Assembly (NCBI RefSeq): GCF_001654495.1
Contig: NZ_CP015849.1
Span: 5,931,001-5,995,000 of the forward strand
Source: Streptomyces sp. SAT1
GTDB lineage: Bacteria; Actinomycetota; Actinomycetes; Streptomycetales; Streptomycetaceae
Length of the DNA stretch: 64,000 bases
Direction: 5' to 3'
In this document: positions 42,436-51,353 of the stretch, one piece after another
How positions within the stretch are numbered: position 1 is the first letter of the stretch
Layout: each line of letters opens with the position of its first letter
The notes under the pieces: generated by a model
The model's input: the letters and a program-made list of their open reading frames with translations, nothing else
What the model was told of the DNA's origin: nothing
The model's database searches: none
Position numbers and translations under genes: made by a program

Positions 42436-45269
42436 GCACTCCCGACAGCTCAGGCGTCCCCGAGGACCCGTGCGAGATCATCCACCTGGACCTGCGCGCC
42501 GGGGCCGCCGAACTGGACAACGCGGCGGCGCTGCGGGCCCGGGTCGCCCGGCAGCTGGGCCGCGCCGGGCTGCCGGAACCCGACAGCCCCAGGTTCCTGG
42601 TGATCGACACCCCGGCCGGACTCACCGACCACCAGAAGCAGTACAAACTGCTCGTCGGCTACCCGGCCGTGGGCTCGGTCAGCCTGCTGGTGCTGCTGGT
42701 GGGCAGCGCCCCGGGCTCGTACGCCCGTGACGACGAGGCGTTCCAGCCCGACCGGCGGCTGCGCCGGCCGGCCGCGCTGCGCTCCTCGAACACCGGCCTG
42801 CTCTGGGCCGGTGACCTGCGCTCGGCCCGCACCGCGCTGGAACACCCCGCGCCGGACGACCCGGAGGCCCTGGCGGTCCTGGTGGACGTGCTGTCGGTGC
42901 GGAGCCTGTACGACGAGGTGCTGGAGAAGACCTGCTCGCTGCCCGAGGCCGCCGCGGCGCCCGGCGTACGGCTGCTGGAGCAGGACCTGCCGCCGGAGGT
43001 GCGCGACCGGGCCTGGCGCGCCGCGCTCACCCGGTTCGCGGGCGAGGACACCGAACTGCCCACCGACGTCATGGCGACCGCCTCCTCCGGCGTCGACCTG
43101 CCCGTGGCGCTGCGTGACCTGGTCACGGCCCGGGGCGGCCGGGACCAGCCGCACCGGATCCGCGGCGGGGTCGCGGACGAGGCGTACCGCGCCTGCGCGG
43201 ACGACCTCGACCACGCCGAGGAGGCCCTGGCCGGGCTGGGGAGCGTCCCCGGGCTGCTGCGGCCCGCGCGCCGCGCCTCCTTCGAGACGGACGTCGAACA
43301 GGCGCGCCAGGCCCTCGGCGAGTACCGCGAGCTGGTGGACACTGCCCTGCGCAGCGGCGGCGGGTCGGCGCGGTCCACCGCCGACTCCACCGCCCGCTTC
43401 GCCGCCCTCGGCCTGGGGGTGCCGGCCGCGCGGGGCGCCGCCGAGCCGGCCCACCAGGCGCGCCTGGCCATCGGCGCGGGCCTGAAGGACTTCGCGGTCA
43501 GACTGCTGGAGCAGGGCTTCTCCCTGCGCGCGGTGGCGCAGCGCTTCACCGGCCTCGCCGGACGCGTGGAGCCGCTGCCGGGTTCGGCGCTGCTGCCGAA
43601 GCTCGCCGCCCTCCCGCAGCCGCCGGGCCGGCCCCCCGGCGACCCGTCCGGGGCCGCCGCTGCGGTCCCCGGACCGCCCCTGGCCGGCCTCGCCGCCGCC
43701 GGGGCCGGAGTGCTCGGCGCCCTGTGGTGCTGGCCGTTCCTCCCGCTGGCGCTGGTCGTTCCGGCGCTGTTCGCCGCCGTGGCGGCGCTCGGCGCGTCCC
43801 GGCTGCGGGGCTCGGGCCGGCGCGGCCGCTGGGCCGTGGCGCCCCGGGTCGCGGCGCTGGGCGGCGCGGTGGCCGCCGCGGGCGCGGCGTACGCGACCGA
43901 GCCGCCGGTGTGGCTGGGCACCATCGGGCTGCTGCTGGGGCTCGCCCTCTCGGCGGAGACGGCGCGCAGGCTCTGGCGGACGGCGGCCGACGCCTGGGGC
44001 CCCGGCCGGGTGACCGCCGTACTGCGGCGCTCCCTGGACAGCCTCGACGCGCTGCTCGCGGAGGCGGTCCATGAGCACTGGGCCGTCGAGGAGCGCCTGT
44101 ACTGCGCGGACGCGGCCCGGTCCGTGGCCGGGGTGCTGCGGGCGACGGCCGCCGCCGCCGAGACCGAGGCCGTGGCACGGCCCGACGAGCGGCGCGCCCC
44201 GGACGGCGGCGCCCCGCACGTCACCGGCGACGTGGACGCCGAGGGCGGCTGGATCGACGAGCCCTCCACGCTGAAGGACACCGGCGGGTACGACGACGAG
44301 GAAGCCGACTGGACGCGCATGTACGCCGCCGGGAGCGACCCCTTCGACGACCCCGAGGGGGAACCGGCGGCGGACGGCTCATGGGGCGCGGGCCCGGCGG
44401 GCGGCCGGGCCGGGGAGACGAGAGCCCCGCAGGACACGGAATCGGCGCCGCGCTGGCTGGACCGGGAGAACGGCGAGGGCGGCCCGGACCTGGTCACCAC
44501 CCTGGCCGGGGACCTGACGGACGCGGCCCTTGAGGCGCTGGCCCCCTACTGGGGCTCGGTCACGCACGACCAGGGCGGCACCTCCGCCGTCGGCCGCACC
44601 GAGGAACGCGTCCGGCTGCTGCTGTCCGCGGCCCGGCACCACCTCAGCCGCAACGGCGTCCTGGCCGCGCCGCCGTTCGCCGCGCCGCGCCGGGTCCGCC
44701 CCGGTTCGGCCGGGCTGCTCGGCACCGACCCGTACCGGCCCGCGCGGCTGGTCGGCGCGGAGGCGGACCGGCAGGCCGTGGTCCAGCTCTCCTCGCCCGA
44801 GCAGGGCGCTCTGCTCGACCGGAACCCGGGGGCGGGGGTGTGGATCAGGTTCGCGCCGCGGGCGGTGCGCGCCGAGATCGAGCGGGCCTGGGAGGCGGAC
44901 GGCTCCGGCCAGCCCGCGGACGTGCTGTGGACGTCGTCGGGACGGTACGCCGGCCTGGTCCGGCTGACCCCGCTGCGGCCGGAGGTGGTGGACAGCGTCC
45001 GCCCCCAGCACGGCACGCCCGAACCGTACGGGACACGGCCGACGTACGAGACAGGGCCGACGTACGAGGCGGGGCCGTCATATGAGGCGGGGCCGTCGTA
45101 CGAGACGCGGCCGTCGTACGAGCACGACGGCGGCCAGTACGGCACCGGCGGGTACGGCGGCGAGTACGGGACCGGCGAATACGGGACCGGCGAATACGGG
45201 ACCGGCGAGTACGGCACCGGCGAGTACGGCACCGACGGGCACGGGTACGAAGGAGAGGGCCGCCGGTGA
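42432..45269 (+). CDS. Large membrane protein with a repetitive C-terminus
   Basis: Its GTG start overlaps the tubulin-like stop. Of 945 residues, the N-terminal ~400 is soluble and helical (LDHAEEALAGLGSVPGLL), two or more membrane segments lie about 420-500 (LALVVPALFAAVAALGA; LGTIGLLLGLALS), and a cytoplasmic C-terminal half follows. The end contains four or five TYETGP/SYEAGP-like units, then five GEYGT-type units. I recognise no family. It may anchor the complex to the membrane. Confidence 0.75.
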   Translation: MSTPDSSGVPEDPCEIIHLDLRAGAAELDNAAALRARVARQLGRAGLPEPDSPRFLVIDTPAGLTDHQKQYKLLVGYPAVGSVSLLVLLVGSAPGSYARDDEAFQPDRRLRRPAALRSSNTGLLWAGDLRSARTALEHPAPDDPEALAVLVDVLSVRSLYDEVLEKTCSLPEAAAAPGVRLLEQDLPPEVRDRAWRAALTRFAGEDTELPTDVMATASSGVDLPVALRDLVTARGGRDQPHRIRGGVADEAYRACADDLDHAEEALAGLGSVPGLLRPARRASFETDVEQARQALGEYRELVDTALRSGGGSARSTADSTARFAALGLGVPAARGAAEPAHQARLAIGAGLKDFAVRLLEQGFSLRAVAQRFTGLAGRVEPLPGSALLPKLAALPQPPGRPPGDPSGAAAAVPGPPLAGLAAAGAGVLGALWCWPFLPLALVVPALFAAVAALGASRLRGSGRRGRWAVAPRVAALGGAVAAAGAAYATEPPVWLGTIGLLLGLALSAETARRLWRTAADAWGPGRVTAVLRRSLDSLDALLAEAVHEHWAVEERLYCADAARSVAGVLRATAAAAETEAVARPDERRAPDGGAPHVTGDVDAEGGWIDEPSTLKDTGGYDDEEADWTRMYAAGSDPFDDPEGEPAADGSWGAGPAGGRAGETRAPQDTESAPRWLDRENGEGGPDLVTTLAGDLTDAALEALAPYWGSVTHDQGGTSAVGRTEERVRLLLSAARHHLSRNGVLAAPPFAAPRRVRPGSAGLLGTDPYRPARLVGAEADRQAVVQLSSPEQGALLDRNPGAGVWIRFAPRAVRAEIERAWEADGSGQPADVLWTSSGRYAGLVRLTPLRPEVVDSVRPQHGTPEPYGTRPTYETGPTYEAGPSYEAGPSYETRPSYEHDGGQYGTGGYGGEYGTGEYGTGEYGTGEYGTGEYGTDGHGYEGEGRR
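45046..45233 (+). repeat. Two in-frame tandem repeat arrays at the end of the membrane protein gene
   Basis: About 45046-45118 has 18-base units encoding TYETGP/SYEAGP-like blocks, and 45158-45233 has 15-base units GGCGAATACGGGACC encoding GEYGT. Both keep the frame, so copy-number change would only alter tail length. Confidence 0.85.
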
Positions 45270-47401
45270 CGAGCACCACACATCCCACCGGACCGGGACG
45301 GGGCGGTCCGCCGCCCGTGAAGCTCGCGTTCACCACCCCCGAGGGCCGGCGCCGCAGCGCTCCCGCCCGCTTCGGCCCCGAGGCCCGCCGGGACCGGCTG
45401 GAGCCCCCGCTGATCCGCAACTGCATCCTGGACGACAAGGCGGAGCGGTGCGTCCAGGTGCGCCTGGCCGCCCCCGGCGCCGCCGACCCGGCCACCCGCA
45501 CCCTGCTGGAGAACGAGACCGGCACCGCGCTGCACCTGCACCGCGCGTTCGCCGGCACCGGCTGCGAATCGCTGTTCCCGCAGGTCGTCGGGTACGAACT
45601 GGACACGGCGGAGCCCTTCCTGCTGTACGCGCCGCCGCGCGGGAAACGGGTGGCGCTGACCCAGGTGATCCCCGCGAGCGAGCAGCAGGACTTCACCAGG
45701 GCCCTGCTGCGGGCCCTGTTCCTGCTGGACGAGCAGGGCCTGGTGCCGCGCGGGATCTCCCCGGAGACGGTCCTGTGGAACGGCCGCGGACTCCAGCTCT
45801 GGGGGCTGGACGCGGTCGACCGTGCGGGGCGGCAGCGCACCCCGTGGGGCGTGCCCCCGTACGCCTCGCCCGAACAACGCCTCGGCGAGGGCACCGTGGA
45901 CTCGCGGGACGCGGTGTGGAGCGCGGCGCAACTGCTCTACCGGCTGGTGACCGGGCGGGCGGGACCGGCCGAGGGGCCGCCCGCCGACCTCGGCGAACAC
46001 CGGGTGCTCGACCGGACGTTCCGCGCGGCCTTCGACCCGCGCACGGCCGGCCGGCCGACGCCCGCCCGGCTGCTCGACGTGTTGCAGCCCGGGGAGACCG
46101 CCCGCCTCCGGCTCCTCGTGCCCGCCGACGAGACGCGCCCGCACCGGGAGGCGTTCGAGGAGGCGCTGCGCCTCAAGCGGCAGGTCCCGCTCGCCCGCCC
46201 CGGCGAGGAGAGCGGCCCGGACGCCGGGCACGGCACCGGCGAAGTCCTGTGCCCCTACTGCCTCCAGACCATCCAGCTCGACCTGAGCAAACTGTTCGTG
46301 GCCGACAACAAGATGCAGTACCGCAAGCCGCTGGACGTCTCCGGCATCACCAACCCGGTCGTCCGCGACGACGTCATGCGCGGCGCGGTCCAGAAGTGCA
46401 CGGCCGACCCGGACTTCCCCGAACACGTCATCCCCGTCCCGTACCTGATGAACGGCCGGCCGCTGACCGTCGCGATGGTCGGGCAGTCCTCGACCGGCAA
46501 GAGCCATCTGCTCACCCAGATGATCGCCGCGATCACCGACGGCGGCCTGGAGCCGTTCGGCCTGACCTGGCAGTCGGTCAACCCGGAACAGCACGCCCGC
46601 TTCGTCCGCGAACGCGTGCAGCCGCTGCGCAACGGCAATGTGCTGGACCACACCGCAGCCCTCGGCCTGGACGACTTCGCCCGCTTCGTGGAGTCCCTGC
46701 TGATCACCGACGCCCGCGGCCAGGTGCGTCCCGTCGCCTTCTTCGACCTCGGCGGCGAGGACCTGGTGCGGACCGACTCGGCCCTGCGGTTCCTGCTCGG
46801 CGTCGACGCCCTGGTCTTCGTCGTGGACCCGGCGCTGGCGCTGCCGCTGCCCACGCTGGACCACGCCAGGCAGCGCTGGGGGGTGGAGGTGAACCGCGAC
46901 GGCGACCTCGCCTTCGGCACCGTCCTGGACCGGCTGCCGAAGAACGGCCCGTACCTCGACGTCCCGGCCGCCATGGTGCTCGGCAAGGCCGACCTGCTGC
47001 GGTTCCAGCCGCCCGTCGACCGCTGGCTGAGCCGCCCGCCCGCCACCGCTCTCGATCCCGCGCTGGTGCGGGCGGAGAGCCGGGACGTGCACAGCCTGCT
47101 GCGCCGGTACGCGGGCCAGGCGTGGCTGCGGCCCTTCGACACGATGCGCCGCTGCACCCTGCACATCGCCTCCGCCACCGGCGGCCAGGAGGACCGCGGC
47201 CGCTACCCGGCGGGCACCGGGCCCCGGCGGGTGCTGGAACCGCTGCTGGCGCTGCTGGCGATGCACGGGCTGATCGAGGTGCCCGGGGGCGCGGAGGCGC
47301 TCGCGGTGGGGGAGACACCCGGGTTCGAGACCGTACCCGGGCAGCGGCGAAGAGCACGATCCGCGGGAGCCGGAGGACCGGCCGGAGGGGACGATCAGTG
47401 A
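45266..47401 (+). CDS. Pseudokinase-GTPase fusion protein (DO-GTPase-like)
   Basis: The 711-residue protein overlaps the previous stop. Residues 70-260 look like a protein kinase lobe (LFLLDEQGLVPRGISPETVLW; PYASPEQRLGEG) but the usual HRD and DFG residues are replaced, so it is likely a pseudokinase. A CPYC knuckle follows, then a GTPase domain with P-loop GQSSTGKSH near residue 406, DLGGED (G3-like) and LGKADLL (G4-like). This fits the double-GTPase-like proteins of actinobacterial conflict systems. It probably switches the neighbouring GAP1-like protein. Confidence 0.75.
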   Translation: MTSTTHPTGPGRGGPPPVKLAFTTPEGRRRSAPARFGPEARRDRLEPPLIRNCILDDKAERCVQVRLAAPGAADPATRTLLENETGTALHLHRAFAGTGCESLFPQVVGYELDTAEPFLLYAPPRGKRVALTQVIPASEQQDFTRALLRALFLLDEQGLVPRGISPETVLWNGRGLQLWGLDAVDRAGRQRTPWGVPPYASPEQRLGEGTVDSRDAVWSAAQLLYRLVTGRAGPAEGPPADLGEHRVLDRTFRAAFDPRTAGRPTPARLLDVLQPGETARLRLLVPADETRPHREAFEEALRLKRQVPLARPGEESGPDAGHGTGEVLCPYCLQTIQLDLSKLFVADNKMQYRKPLDVSGITNPVVRDDVMRGAVQKCTADPDFPEHVIPVPYLMNGRPLTVAMVGQSSTGKSHLLTQMIAAITDGGLEPFGLTWQSVNPEQHARFVRERVQPLRNGNVLDHTAALGLDDFARFVESLLITDARGQVRPVAFFDLGGEDLVRTDSALRFLLGVDALVFVVDPALALPLPTLDHARQRWGVEVNRDGDLAFGTVLDRLPKNGPYLDVPAAMVLGKADLLRFQPPVDRWLSRPPATALDPALVRAESRDVHSLLRRYAGQAWLRPFDTMRRCTLHIASATGGQEDRGRYPAGTGPRRVLEPLLALLAMHGLIEVPGGAEALAVGETPGFETVPGQRRRARSAGAGGPAGGDDQ

Positions 47402-49869
47402 GCGACTTCCAGGACCGGGACCCGGTGCACCAGGTCGTCTTCCGCTGGGACGGCAACCACGGACGCCAGGGCACCGGCATGAACGCCGTCGCCCATTCCT
47501 GCACGCCCGAGCGGGCCGCCGAGCTGGGCCGCGAACTGGGCCCGCTGCTGTGGATGTCCGGCGCGGCGGCCCGCCCGAGCGTCGTCCGCACCGTGTCCAG
47601 CGACGAGCACGTCATGCTCGTCCAGCGCTGGCCCACCACCGACCCGGGCGGCCGGCCCAGCACGGTCAGCCATGTCCTGGTCGGTCCGCCCGGCACCCTC
47701 AAGACCCGCCAGTGCCTGGGCCTCGCCCACGGCGGCTGGAGCACCCGGGAACAGGCCGAGCGGGCCTCGGGACACAAGTCGGTGGTCGACGCCGCCGAGC
47801 TCAACGACCTGGCCATTGCCCGGCTGCCCGACATGCTGGGCGGGCTGCCCGAGGTCAGACACGCGCTCACCCAGATCACGGCGGAGCTGCTGCGCGATCC
47901 CACCCAGCGGGTCTCGCTGCTCCTGGAGGAGCGCACGCCCATCGCCTGGCCGGACCGGGCCGCCGTGCCGCTGGTCTACCTCGGCCTGTTCCTGCTCTTC
48001 GGCTCCTGGCTCGGCCACGAGTGGACGTTCGCCACGTACGACACCACGGACACCCACCCGCTGCGGCTGACCGCCGTACCGCGCTGGGAAACCGACACCG
48101 GCGGCTCGGGCCCGCTGGCCCGGGTCATGGGCCGCAGGCCGGAGGACCTCCACTTCGGCCGCGAGGCCGCCCAACTGGTCAAGTACCTCCTCGACCACCC
48201 GGACGGCCTCCCGGGCGTCCCCCACCTGGTCGACGACCTCCCCGACGGGCGCTCCCTGGACTGGCCCCTTCGCAGAGCCCACCTCCGGGACATCCTGGAC
48301 TCCCGGCCCGTGGCCCCCCGCCCCGCGACCCGGTCCAGCCTTCTCGGCGGCGAACGCCCCGAGGAGACCGACCGGCCCCGCCGGGCTGAATGGCCCGAAG
48401 GCTTCGAGCGCCCGGAGCATCCAGAGCACCCAAGGCACCCAGAGCACCCGGAGCGCCCGGAGCGCTCCGACCGGCCCGTTGCTCCCGCACGGCTCGACCC
48501 ACGCGAACGGGACGCCCCGACCGAAGGGAACGCCCGGGACGCCGGGGACGACAGAGACGCGAGGGGCGCGAGGGGCGACAGGGGCGTCTGGGCCGGCGGG
48601 ACTGAACGGGATCCCCGGGACGGCACGGTCGGCGAGGCCGACCGGCCCGCCCCGGTCCTCCCGGCCACTCCGACCGCCCCGGCCGGTCCGGCTGCCGGGC
48701 CGGACCGGTTCGGCCGGTCCGGGCCGTCCGCTCCGGCCGCCCGGACCGGGCAACCTGCCCCGGCCGACCGGTCCGGCCGGCCGGCCGGGCCCGACCACCC
48801 TGACCGGCCCCGGCCCGACCACCCCGAGCGCCCGGACCACCTCGACCCGTCCGGTCACCTTGGTCACCCCGGTCACCCCGGCCGACCCGACCGCACCGGC
48901 TGGGTCGGTGGGTGCGCGCCCGCGGTGCTGCCGGGGCAAGCCGGGCCAGGACCGGCCGGGTCCGGGGCCGCCGGGCACCCGGGATCCGCACCGCCGCCAC
49001 CGTCGTCGCCCCCGTCACCCCCGCCCCCCACCCGTCCGCCCGGACAGACGGCGCCCGGACACCTTGAGGTCCACCCCCCGGCCCCGTACCACCCGACGTA
49101 CCCTCCGGGCCCCGCACCCGCACCGGCATCCGCCGCCCCCCGGACGCCCGTGCCCGGGGACGGTCCGACGCCGGGCGGAACGGGCGTCCCGGCCGCCGCG
49201 GGGGCGTCCGACCTCAGCCGGGCGCTGCGCGACCGCCGGCCCGGTGACCGTCAATGGCGCAGGACCCTGGCGTCTGCCCTGAGCGAGCAGCCCGACGAGT
49301 TCCTGCTGGCCGAACTGCGCTCCGAGCAGCTTCCACAGAGTTCCCTGGGGCTGCTGCTGACCGAGCTGGGCAAGCCCGAGCGCTGGAACGAGCGCAGCGA
49401 GGAGATGCACCACGAACTGTGCGCGGAGGCGCTGCGCAAGGGCCTGTACTTCGGACCGCGGGGCCCGGGGGCCGACGACATCTCCCTGGTGGAGATGACC
49501 GAGCGGGCGGTGGAGGTGTTCCACTGGGCCGTCGCCCCGTGGGCCAGGGATGTGCGCTACTTCCAGGATCTGCGGGAGCTGCTGCACAAGATGGACCACG
49601 CCCGGGAGGGCGCCTCGGGCAACTGGCTCAGGGGCGCGTTCCTCAAGCCGGGGCGCCATCCGGTGCCCGACCTGCCGCCCGGCCTGTGGCAGCAGGTCCT
49701 GGAGGACGTGATCAAGCGTGGCGGTCCCGCCGGTACGGAAGCGGGGCACCCGGAGGAGCGCGTCGGAGGAGCGGCGTCCCCGTCGCGGCCGGCCAGTTGG
49801 GTGCTGTGGGCCATCGCGGGCACATTCGCGGCGTTCATCGGGCTGGTGATCCTGCTGGCTGTCGGCTGA
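47398..49869 (+). CDS. GTPase-associated protein (GAP1-like), C-terminal membrane anchor
   Basis: The GTG at 47398 overlaps the GTPase stop (GTGA). The 823-residue protein has an N-terminal domain (VFRWDGNHGRQGTGMNAVAHSC, WMSGAAARPS) resembling GAP1-N2, a long Pro/Asp/Gly-rich linker (about 310-590, with EHPEHPRHPEHPERPERS), a helical C-terminal domain and a final hydrophobic helix (VLWAIAGTFAAFIGLVILLA). Such proteins are encoded next to double-GTPases. The linker's low complexity is why this frame runs open for 4.8 kb on this strand. Confidence 0.72.
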   Translation: MSDFQDRDPVHQVVFRWDGNHGRQGTGMNAVAHSCTPERAAELGRELGPLLWMSGAAARPSVVRTVSSDEHVMLVQRWPTTDPGGRPSTVSHVLVGPPGTLKTRQCLGLAHGGWSTREQAERASGHKSVVDAAELNDLAIARLPDMLGGLPEVRHALTQITAELLRDPTQRVSLLLEERTPIAWPDRAAVPLVYLGLFLLFGSWLGHEWTFATYDTTDTHPLRLTAVPRWETDTGGSGPLARVMGRRPEDLHFGREAAQLVKYLLDHPDGLPGVPHLVDDLPDGRSLDWPLRRAHLRDILDSRPVAPRPATRSSLLGGERPEETDRPRRAEWPEGFERPEHPEHPRHPEHPERPERSDRPVAPARLDPRERDAPTEGNARDAGDDRDARGARGDRGVWAGGTERDPRDGTVGEADRPAPVLPATPTAPAGPAAGPDRFGRSGPSAPAARTGQPAPADRSGRPAGPDHPDRPRPDHPERPDHLDPSGHLGHPGHPGRPDRTGWVGGCAPAVLPGQAGPGPAGSGAAGHPGSAPPPPSSPPSPPPPTRPPGQTAPGHLEVHPPAPYHPTYPPGPAPAPASAAPRTPVPGDGPTPGGTGVPAAAGASDLSRALRDRRPGDRQWRRTLASALSEQPDEFLLAELRSEQLPQSSLGLLLTELGKPERWNERSEEMHHELCAEALRKGLYFGPRGPGADDISLVEMTERAVEVFHWAVAPWARDVRYFQDLRELLHKMDHAREGASGNWLRGAFLKPGRHPVPDLPPGLWQQVLEDVIKRGGPAGTEAGHPEERVGGAASPSRPASWVLWAIAGTFAAFIGLVILLAVG

Positions 49870-49983
49870 GGGAAATTCCGTGGCGCGGGGGAGGAGCGAG
49901 TCCCTAGGGTGAGGGACGCTACGGGCGGTGGCCATCGGCTGCCGCCGCCCCCGTCGACCGGATCCGACCAGGAGGTGTGACCC

Positions 49984-50055
49984 ATGGCTGTCTCCGTGAT
50001 GGGCGCTGCCCGCAACCACCAGAGCATCCACTGCATCTCCGCGGTCTCCGGCTGA
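49984..50055 (+). CDS. 23-residue small peptide ahead of rsgA
   Basis: A strong AGGAGGTGTG site precedes ATG 49984. The peptide contains AARNHQSIHCISAVSG at its end. A hairpin follows 13 bases after the stop, then rsgA. The arrangement suggests a leader peptide, but the regulated amino acid or signal is not evident (one Cys, two His, two Ile). Confidence 0.55.
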   Translation: MAVSVMGAARNHQSIHCISAVSG

Positions 50056-50068
50056 CCTCTTCTCCCAG

Positions 50069-50082
50069 CGCGCATCTGCGCG
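50069..50082 (+). promoter_or_regulatory. Hairpin between the small peptide ORF and rsgA
   Basis: CGCGCA-TC-TGCGCG forms a perfect 6-bp stem with a 2-base loop 13 bases after the peptide stop and 30 bases before the rsgA start. It may act as an attenuator or an RNA stability element. Confidence 0.45.
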
Positions 50083-50112
50083 AGCCCGGGGCCGCCCTGT
50101 GAAGGGTTCCCC

Positions 50113-51261
50113 TTGTCTCTCCATGCTTCGTCTTCTTCTGCTTCTTCTTCTGCCAGTTCTTCCTCCTCCGCTCCCTCCTCCGCCGGTGAGGCGGCGCTCG
50201 TCCGGTACGGCTGGGACGAGGGCTGGGCGGCGGAGTTCGGCCCGTACGGTGAGCAGGGGCTGCTCGCCGGGCGGGTGGTGCGGGTCGACCGCGGGCAGTG
50301 CGACGTCGTCACCGCGGGCGGTGTGCTGCGCGCGGACACCGCGTTCGTGACGCCGCACGATCCGATGCGGGTGGTGTGCACCGGTGACTGGGTCGCCGTC
50401 GAACCCGGCGGCAACCCGCGCTACGTCCGTACGTACCTGCCGCGCCGGACCGCCTTCCTGCGCTCCACCTCCTCCAAGCGGTCCGAGGGGCAGATCCTCG
50501 CCGCCAACGTGGACCACGCGATCGTCGCCGTGTCGCTGGCCGTCGAGGTGGACCTCGGCCGGATCGAGCGGTTCCTCGCGCTGGCCTGGGAGTCGGGCGC
50601 GCAGCCGCTGGTCGTGCTGACCAAGGCGGATCTGGTGCCCGACCCGGTGGCGCTGTCGTACCTCGTCCAGGACGTGGAGACGGCGGCGCCCGGGGTGCCG
50701 GTGCTCGCGGTCAGCTCGATGGCGGGGGAGGGGCTCGACGCGCTCCTCGCCGCCGTCTCCGGGGGCACGTCCGTGCTGCTGGGGCAGTCCGGTGCGGGCA
50801 AGTCGACCCTCGCCAACGCGCTGCTGGGCGAGGAGGTGATGGAGGTGCGGGCCGCCCGGGACGTCGACGGCAAGGGCCGGCACACCACCACCACCCGCAA
50901 TCTGCTCGCCCTGCCCGGCGGCGGCGTACTGATCGACACGCCGGGGCTGCGCGGGGTCGGCCTGTGGGACGCCGAGAGCGGTGTCGGACAGGTGTTCGCC
51001 GAGATCGAGGAGCTGGCCGGGGGGTGCCGGTTCCAGGACTGCGCCCATCTCAGCGAGCCGGGCTGCGCGGTGCTGGCCGCCATCGACTCGGGCGAGCTGC
51101 CCGAGCGGCGGCTGGAGAGCTACCGCAAGCTGATGCGCGAGAACCAGCGCATCGTCGCCAAGACCGACGCGCGGCTGCGGGCGGAGATCCGCCGCGACTG
51201 GAAGCGCAAGGGGGCGGAGGGCCGGGCCGCCATGGAGGCGAAGCGGGGGCGCTGGGGATAG
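50113..51261 (+). CDS. rsgA: Ribosome small subunit-dependent GTPase A
   Basis: RsgA helps mature the 30S subunit. The circularly permuted order of motifs is visible: G4 (LTKADLV) comes before the P-loop (GQSGAGKSTLANAL, near residue 224), then DTPGLRG. The zinc knuckle CRFQDCAHLSEPGC follows. The 382-residue frame starts at TTG 50113 after GAAGGG; the first ~25 residues are serine-rich (HASSSSASSSASSSSSAP) and could be trimmed with a later start. The N-terminal OB-like barrel is present. Confidence 0.92.
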   Translation: MSLHASSSSASSSASSSSSAPSSAGEAALVRYGWDEGWAAEFGPYGEQGLLAGRVVRVDRGQCDVVTAGGVLRADTAFVTPHDPMRVVCTGDWVAVEPGGNPRYVRTYLPRRTAFLRSTSSKRSEGQILAANVDHAIVAVSLAVEVDLGRIERFLALAWESGAQPLVVLTKADLVPDPVALSYLVQDVETAAPGVPVLAVSSMAGEGLDALLAAVSGGTSVLLGQSGAGKSTLANALLGEEVMEVRAARDVDGKGRHTTTTRNLLALPGGGVLIDTPGLRGVGLWDAESGVGQVFAEIEELAGGCRFQDCAHLSEPGCAVLAAIDSGELPERRLESYRKLMRENQRIVAKTDARLRAEIRRDWKRKGAEGRAAMEAKRGRWG

Positions 51262-51353
51262 CGGGGCCGCGGCGGAGCCTGGCAGCGGCCTCGAAGCCCG
51301 TGTCCGATTCCCGCCAGCCGAGGACGGCAGGGGGGCGGACACTGGACGGTGTG

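Noticed and set aside
45082..47397. A very long plus-strand frame reading upstream of the GAP1-like gene
   Set aside because: It overlaps the pseudokinase-GTPase gene in another frame. Only the part from GTG 47398 has domain structure and a coupled start.
26458..49983. Idea that this stretch is a recently acquired mobile island
   Set aside because: I see no integrase, attachment repeat, tRNA or shift in base composition. It may still be an insertion relative to other Streptomyces, to be tested by comparing the order aldO-radical SAM-rsgA.
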